NCBI GenBank assembly: GCA_950022295.1
Contig: OX465598.1
Location: 115,179,001-115,243,000 of the forward strand
DNA length: 64,000 bases
Direction of reading: 5' to 3'
Source: Bromus sterilis
Lineage: Eukaryota; Streptophyta; Magnoliopsida; Poales; Poaceae
Shown here: in pieces, positions 58,888 to 64,000 of the stretch
Layout: each line of letters opens with the position of its first letter
Numbering within the stretch: position 1 is the first letter of the stretch
The notes under the pieces: generated by a model
Told to the model about the DNA's origin: nothing
Seen by the model: only the letters and a program-made list of their open reading frames with translations
The model's database searches: none
Translations under genes and position numbers: made by a program

Positions 58888-58892
58888 GCATA

Positions 58893-59152
58893 TCAGATCT
58901 AGCAACCACTACCACGTCTATTATGTTCAATACTACCACTACAACTACCACTACCACATGCTTGACTTCAATCAACACTACCACATGCTCACACATCAAA
59001 CCATAGACCACATCCATTATGTTCAAAAATACCACTACCACATGCTTGAGTTCAATCAACACTACCACATACTCACACATCAAACCCTAGCATGTCAGAT
59101 CTAGATACAATGAAACAAAGAAGAGGGAGAATGAACTCACAAATGCCATGGT
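58893..59152 (-). other. DNA upstream of the Myb/SANT pseudogene
   Basis: Two imperfect ~80-96-bp units rich in CCACTACCAC (58917-59010 and 59013-59092), followed by a unique segment. The same CACTACCACAAG-type DNA lies at 3885-3922 on the other side of L3, confirming that 3922 and 58893 were once adjacent. No coding frame is visible. Confidence 0.65.
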
Positions 59153-59570
59153 GATACGTCCCAAATGTATTTATAATTTCTTCGTGTTCCATGCTTATAT
59201 GGGTGATATTGCTATATGTTTTGCTACACTTTCATACCTTTTTACACATATTTGGACTAACCTACTAACTCAGTGCACCCAATGCCAGTTTCTGTCTGCT
59301 GATGTATGTGAATTGCAGGTTCGTACCCATATTTATAGTGCCCAAAAAATTCCAAGAAAAAAATCAGCGTTCCAGAAGACTCCGAAAGCCCGAAGGAGCC
59401 CAGTCGGCCAAGGGGCGTGCCGCCTAGAGGGGTGGGACCCCCTGGTGCCCTCCCTCGTCCTATATTAAATCCTCGACACAAAAACCCTAGAACAAGACTC
59501 CGTCTCGAAAAATTCACCACTGTTCCGTCGTCGCCGCAATCCCGAGAGCAGGATCGTCAGAAGACCTTGT
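59153..59570 (+). mobile_element. Gypsy-type LTR fragment, same family as 321-2928
   Basis: It starts TGATACGTCCC and follows 321 onward closely for about 420 bp, with gaps in the GC-rich part, including a TATA-like stretch near 59461. It is interrupted at 59570 by the Copia-like LTR. The 3' part of this LTR is not seen in the window. Confidence 0.75.
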
Positions 59571-60985
59571 TGAAAGGACGTGGATGTTGCCTAGAGGGGG
59601 GGTGAATAGGCGCTTAAAATAATTACGGTTTAGGATTGAACAAATGCGGAATAAAACTTAATGTTTAATTTGCCAACCAAGAAACCTACATAAGCTAGGC
59701 TCAACTATGTGCACTAACAATTTATACTAAGAAATATATAAAACTATGTGATAGCAAGATAAATAACAATAACACTATGGCTATCACAAAGTAAGTGCAC
59801 AAGTAAATAGGTTGACTTGATGTGCAACAAGGTGAACAACCTATGGTACAAGCAATGCAACAACAATATGAGCAAGCACAAGATAAACAAGGTAATAAGC
59901 TTGCTCAAAGTAAAGGTAGAGATAACCTCAAGTGGAGCCGATGGAGACAAGGATTTGTTACCGAAGTTCCTTCTCTTGTGAGAAGTACGTCTCCGTTTGG
60001 AGAGGGTGTGGAATACAATGCTCACACGAAGCCAACGAGGGCCACCCTATTTCTCCTCACGCTCTCACCAATGCAAGATGTCGTGATTCCACTATAGGGC
60101 ACTTGAGGGCGGTCACCGAACCCGTAAAAATGCCGACCCTTGAGGGTGGTCACCGAACCCGTACAAATGCTCGGGGCTATCTCCACAACCGAATTGGAGG
60201 CTCCCTTAGCGTCCCGAAGCTTTCCACCACAATGATTGAGCTCCGCAACAACAAGCCTCTAGGCGCAAATGCACCCAAGAGGTACAAGCTCTAGAGTGCC
60301 AATGCACTCAAGAGTACAAGCTCTAGAGTGCCAATGCACTCAAGAGTAGCAATCTTCTCAACTTCACTTACTATAATGAATCCTCGGAGAGAACTCAAAC
60401 CGATGCACCAAATGCAATGGCAAGAGCACACGAAGTTCTCAAGTCCCTCACTCTCAAATCCCACCAAAGCAACAAAAGCTATGGAGGAATATGAGAGGAA
60501 GAACAAGGGGACCACCAAGAACTCCAAGAACTAGATCCACAAGGTTCCCCACACAAAGAGGAGAGTTGACTTGGTGGAGAATGTGGATCTAGATCTCCTC
60601 TCTATTTTCTCTCAAAAAGGAGAAAGAATCATGGGAGGGGAAGATACCAAGCAAGCTTTTAGAGGTCAACAATGGAGGAAGAAACTTGCAAAGAACAACA
60701 CTGAACGAAGGAGGAAGAAGACCCCCTTTTATAAGTCACAACGAAATCTGACCGTTATGTGAAGAACAACACAGGCCGGTACAACCAGTCTGTAATCCCG
60801 GTACAACCGGTCCACCCAGAGCAAGCCACACTTTTTCGGAACCCTAGCTAGTAGCAGAAAAGGTACGATTGTACAACCGCTCTGGGCACCGGTAGTACCG
60901 GATTTACCGGTACAACCGGGGTGCCACCGCTTTGCCACCGGCCCAAGTCATAAGATAGATGGCCCTAGCCCGGTGGTTGGTCCGG
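59571..60985 (-). mobile_element. Copia-like LTR, partial
   Basis: It begins TGAAAGGACGTGG, and the TAGAGGGGGGGTGAATAGG segment just inside matches the same place in the 12341 Copia LTR, so it is read as a minus-strand LTR. It carries five or more GGTACAACCGG-type motifs at 60775-60925. The end is lost where G3 begins, and no coding sequence is present. Confidence 0.7.
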
Positions 60986-62647
60986 TGATACGGTGAGGAT
61001 AGTTCTCTCACTCCTCGTTGGTTACCCCAAGTGGAAGGTGAGATGTAGCGTAGAAGCATATTTCCCTCGGTGAAGATACCAAGGTTTGTCTCCAGTAGGA
61101 CTCGCAGAAATACAAGAAGGTGACAACGGCACCAGAAACTTCGGGCTAATGGTGCCAGAAATTGGGCTGTTGTCGTGACCTGCACACAGAAACAAATAAC
61201 TTTGCTCCCAACGAGTACATAGGAGTTGTCAATTCCTCCGTCCTTGTTGTTTACAAAGGATCAACGCAAGAGATAATAGTGAAACTGAAAGTAAGAACTG
61301 GAAATAAATTGAAGGTGTAAACAATGGTGTAAATATGGACCAGGGTCCCGTGATGTTCACTAGTGATGTCTCTCTCCCAAAAGACGATAAAAGTTCTAGC
61401 GAGGTAAACAAATCACAGCTGGGCAATTGACAGGATTATAAACACACCGCAATGCTAACTATGCTACAAAAGAAAGGAAGAGGCTCAAAAGAAATGGGCA
61501 GTACGCCAAGGTAAGTAGACCAAAATCCATCTGCATCTACTACGAATCATCCACCTTGAGATATCTATCCAGAACATCTCGCTGGTATTAAGTTGCGAAT
61601 CCCACCCAAAGTGTAAACTCAAAGCAACGGACGACTGCATTAAAAGAACTATGCGTAAAGTAAACAATCCTTGCACACGCAAGTACAAGAATCATTGTTT
61701 TATCCCTGGTGGCAACAACACATCCCCTAGTCTCATGTTTCTGTCACTCAAGCTAGACATCAAGGGGCTGAACCCACAATCAAGCATAACGCTCCCTCTT
61801 GGAGTTGCAACAAATCACTTGGCCAAAGTAAAATACTACAACGGAGAACATGCAAGAATTTACTAAAGAACACAAATATAAAAGAGAACCAAATATATTA
61901 CTCATCACAATCTGAGCATAATCTCATAATCCATCAGATCCCAGCAAACTCACCATAGCAATACAGAAAATTACTACGGTGCCTCGATCATGTGAGGCAG
62001 CTCACGAGGTCTCGAAAGTGGAAGCACAAAGAGGGGAGGAGTACATCACATAGCTACTAGTCACGGACCCATGGTCCAAGGGAGACTACTCATGGCACAT
62101 CCGGGAGGCGTACATGGCGATGGATGGTCTCCCGGAGGGGATTCCTCCTTCCGGCAGGGTGCCGGGGCAGCTTCTCCTGGCAGCCCCGATCTTGAAACGG
62201 CGGCGGCGGCGGAACAGAGAGGAGAATGGGAATAGCAGATCGCTTTTAGGAGTTTCCGTCACGGGGGGGTAAATATAGGTCAAAGGGGGCACCGAGAGGG
62301 GCCATAGGGCAGCCAGGAGGCCTCCTGGCACGGCCTAGGGTGGGGCTGCGCCAGGGACCCTCCTGGATCCACCCCCTTCCTTCCTTGGTGATTCAGGAAA
62401 CTTCTGCGTCGCTGATTTTTTGTATAATTTTTCCGGAATTTATTTGGCACTTTTAATAGTCGGAAAACATGAAATACAAAAATAGCAGAAAACAGGAACT
62501 AGCAACTGGGTGCACTGATTTAATAGGTTAGTCCAAATATGCTCAAAAGTGTATGAAAGTTAAAGCAAAACATGGCAAAGTCACACAAAACATGCATGGA
62601 GCAAGCAGAAATTATAGATACGTTTGGGACGTATCTACATCCCCAAG
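60986..62647 (-). repeat. G3 3' LTR
   Basis: 1,662 bp, homologous in inverted orientation to the G1 and G2 LTRs, including the stretch around the rounds of GGAGACAAACCTTGGTATC near its 3' end. Confidence 0.87.
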
Positions 62648-64000
62648 CTTAATTCCTGCTCGTCCTCGAGTAGGGAAATGATAACAATCATAATTTCTGT
62701 GGTGAAATGCCACACAACCATAGAAGGACTTTTAAGTAAAGCAATCAAAGCATGCAATTAAGTTCAAGTCTTAACAAGCAAGAGTCTATATTACTATTGA
62801 CACAAGCAACAAAAGAACAAAAGGTGCAAGAGCTCTCGCTGTCCGTGACTCGAATGTCTCCAGATGGTGTTTGTGTGCAAGAAAGGGGATATGGGAATAC
62901 GAGATAAAAAAATAATAGTTGTTGAGAACTACTATCTACTAAAGTTTCACACTTGGTCTCCTTTGGATTCGTATTTGGACTCGTCCCCAGACCACTAGTG
63001 AGGTACAAGTCAAACTGATCAACTCCTTTTCGATATTTTGAGCACTCATGCAATGGATGAGCGTGAGCAAGAAAGTTGACACCTAAAAGGCGAAATAGAA
63101 AGAAGGTGGAGGAGGAAGACAAAAAGGTGTGAAAGGCTCACATCAAAGAGGACAATCATAGGCGAGAGAAGGCCATATGATAGATATGATGTGAGGAGTA
63201 GGGATTGCCATGCAACGGATGCACATGTGAGCTAAAATCTCTCCAAGGGAACTAGTGGGGGTGCATCTAACTTGCTTTCTCATGAAGACCTAGAGCTCGT
63301 TTGAGGAGGCTCATCATTGGAATATACAAGCCAAGTTCTATAGTGTGAAGGGTCCCCACATAGCTATATGCATGTATGATGATCTCTATGGAGTACAAGG
63401 GATAGAGGATGAAGCACTAGTGTGGATCTCTCAAAAGGAATAGTAGTGTGTCCCCTTCTCTCTTTTTATTTTTATTTTTTCTCTTTTTTTTCTTTTTTGT
63501 ATTTTTTTTGTGGCCTCAATGGCTCTTTCTATTTTTCTCATTTGTCCTCTTTGGGATCTTTTGATTTTGTCCTCTTTGGGACCTTTTCCTCACTTTAGGG
63601 GCAACACTCTATATTTTACAAGAATATAGGAGATCTTTCACACTTTACAAAGGTACTCACATAAAGAAAATGTAACTATCAAGATGCAAATGTATGCCTC
63701 TACCAGGGTAGCAGGATATGCAATGATACTAGCGCGTCATGTAGCAATGATTAGGGAAAGGCCCAACTAGCATGCGGCTCATCGATCAAGCAAGTAGCAT
63801 GTATGACATGAAGATCAAGTCATGAGAAGGTGGATGTTGCATGGCAATGTATCTCGGAAAGGCTATGGAAATGCCTTGTAGGTAGGTATGGTGGCTGTTT
63901 TGAGGAAAGATATAAGGAGGCTTATGATGACAGAGTGTATCGTGCCAAGGGTTTGGATGCACCAGCGAAGTATGCGCCAACTCTCGAGATGAGAAAGGGC
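60986..64000 (-). mobile_element. G3: G-family element, 3' part (runs off window)
   Basis: The 3' LTR is 60986-62647, with plus-strand ends TGATACGG and ...GTATCTA, so the terminal TG is changed to TA. The polypurine tract follows (minus AAGCTTGGGGATG, about 62649-62661), then the non-coding 3' interior, collinear with inverted 9100-10596 of G1. GC hairpin arms lie at 62324-62335 and 62344-62355, and a TATA-like CTATATTT near 62271-62279. The gag would lie beyond the right edge. Confidence 0.85.

Noticed and set aside
59822..60762. Plus-strand ORFs of 60-120 codons in the right Copia-like LTR
   Set aside because: They lie inside LTR sequence without recognisable domains, and the related 12341 LTR lacks them.

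Overview
This is plant DNA that consists almost entirely of nested transposable elements. I found no host gene. The LTR families, PBS types and a Cassandra element carrying a 5S-derived segment point to a large-genome grass, probably of the Pooideae (wheat, oat and ryegrass relatives). The species cannot be fixed from the window alone. Family-level statements rest on recognition, not on a database search. Insertions called exact below were read directly as target-site duplications (TSDs).

Layout. The outermost layer is a decayed Myb/SANT-like pseudogene on the minus strand (2929-3846, with upstream DNA at 58893-59152). It lies between two LTRs of one Gypsy-type family (321-2928, which hosts a 690-bp Cassandra TRIM, and 59153-59570). 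A solo-like large LTR, L3, was inserted beside the pseudogene with TSD GCATA (3923-3927 and 58888-58892). It is now split into four pieces by later insertions: (a) G1, a gag-protease-only Gypsy element (4179-12233); (b) a Copia element of Sirevirus/Maximus type on the minus strand (12341-32386, TSD GTTGC); (c) a small non-autonomous CACTA transposon (33762-57742, TSD GTG).

Branch (b): the Copia element carries an extra ORF downstream of pol. That ORF is split by S, another Gypsy-type element (14580-23027, TSD ACACC), and S in turn is interrupted by a large-LTR fragment, T (17606-21910). Branch (c): the CACTA contains E3, a 3.5-kb non-coding LTR element (35019-57511, TSD GGCAT). E3 contains L, an element with 4.6-kb LTRs and a 1.5-kb internal region (36475-55441, TSD AGGAT). 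The right LTR of L contains G2 (44400-52634, TSD GGCGT). The series pseudogene, L3, CACTA, E3, L, G2 gives five successive insertions, each with a matching TSD. The right edge holds part of a second Copia-like LTR (59571-60985) and the 3' part of G3, a minus-strand relative of G1 and G2 (60986 to the window end).

Coding content is limited to retroelement proteins: gag plus aspartic protease in G1 and G2, a gag in S, and gag, protease, integrase, RT and RNase H plus the extra ORF in the Copia. All except the S gag show stops or frameshifts, and the S gag is cut off by T. G1, G2, E3, L and Cassandra have no polymerase of their own and would depend on enzymes supplied in trans. I see no evidence for a new gene system. 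The most notable signals are the dated nesting series, the 5S-bearing Cassandra, a GC-rich LTR hairpin at which two LTR truncations break, the split Copia accessory ORF, and oppositely oriented CCGGG(C/T)(A/G)CCCGG arrays inside that Copia.
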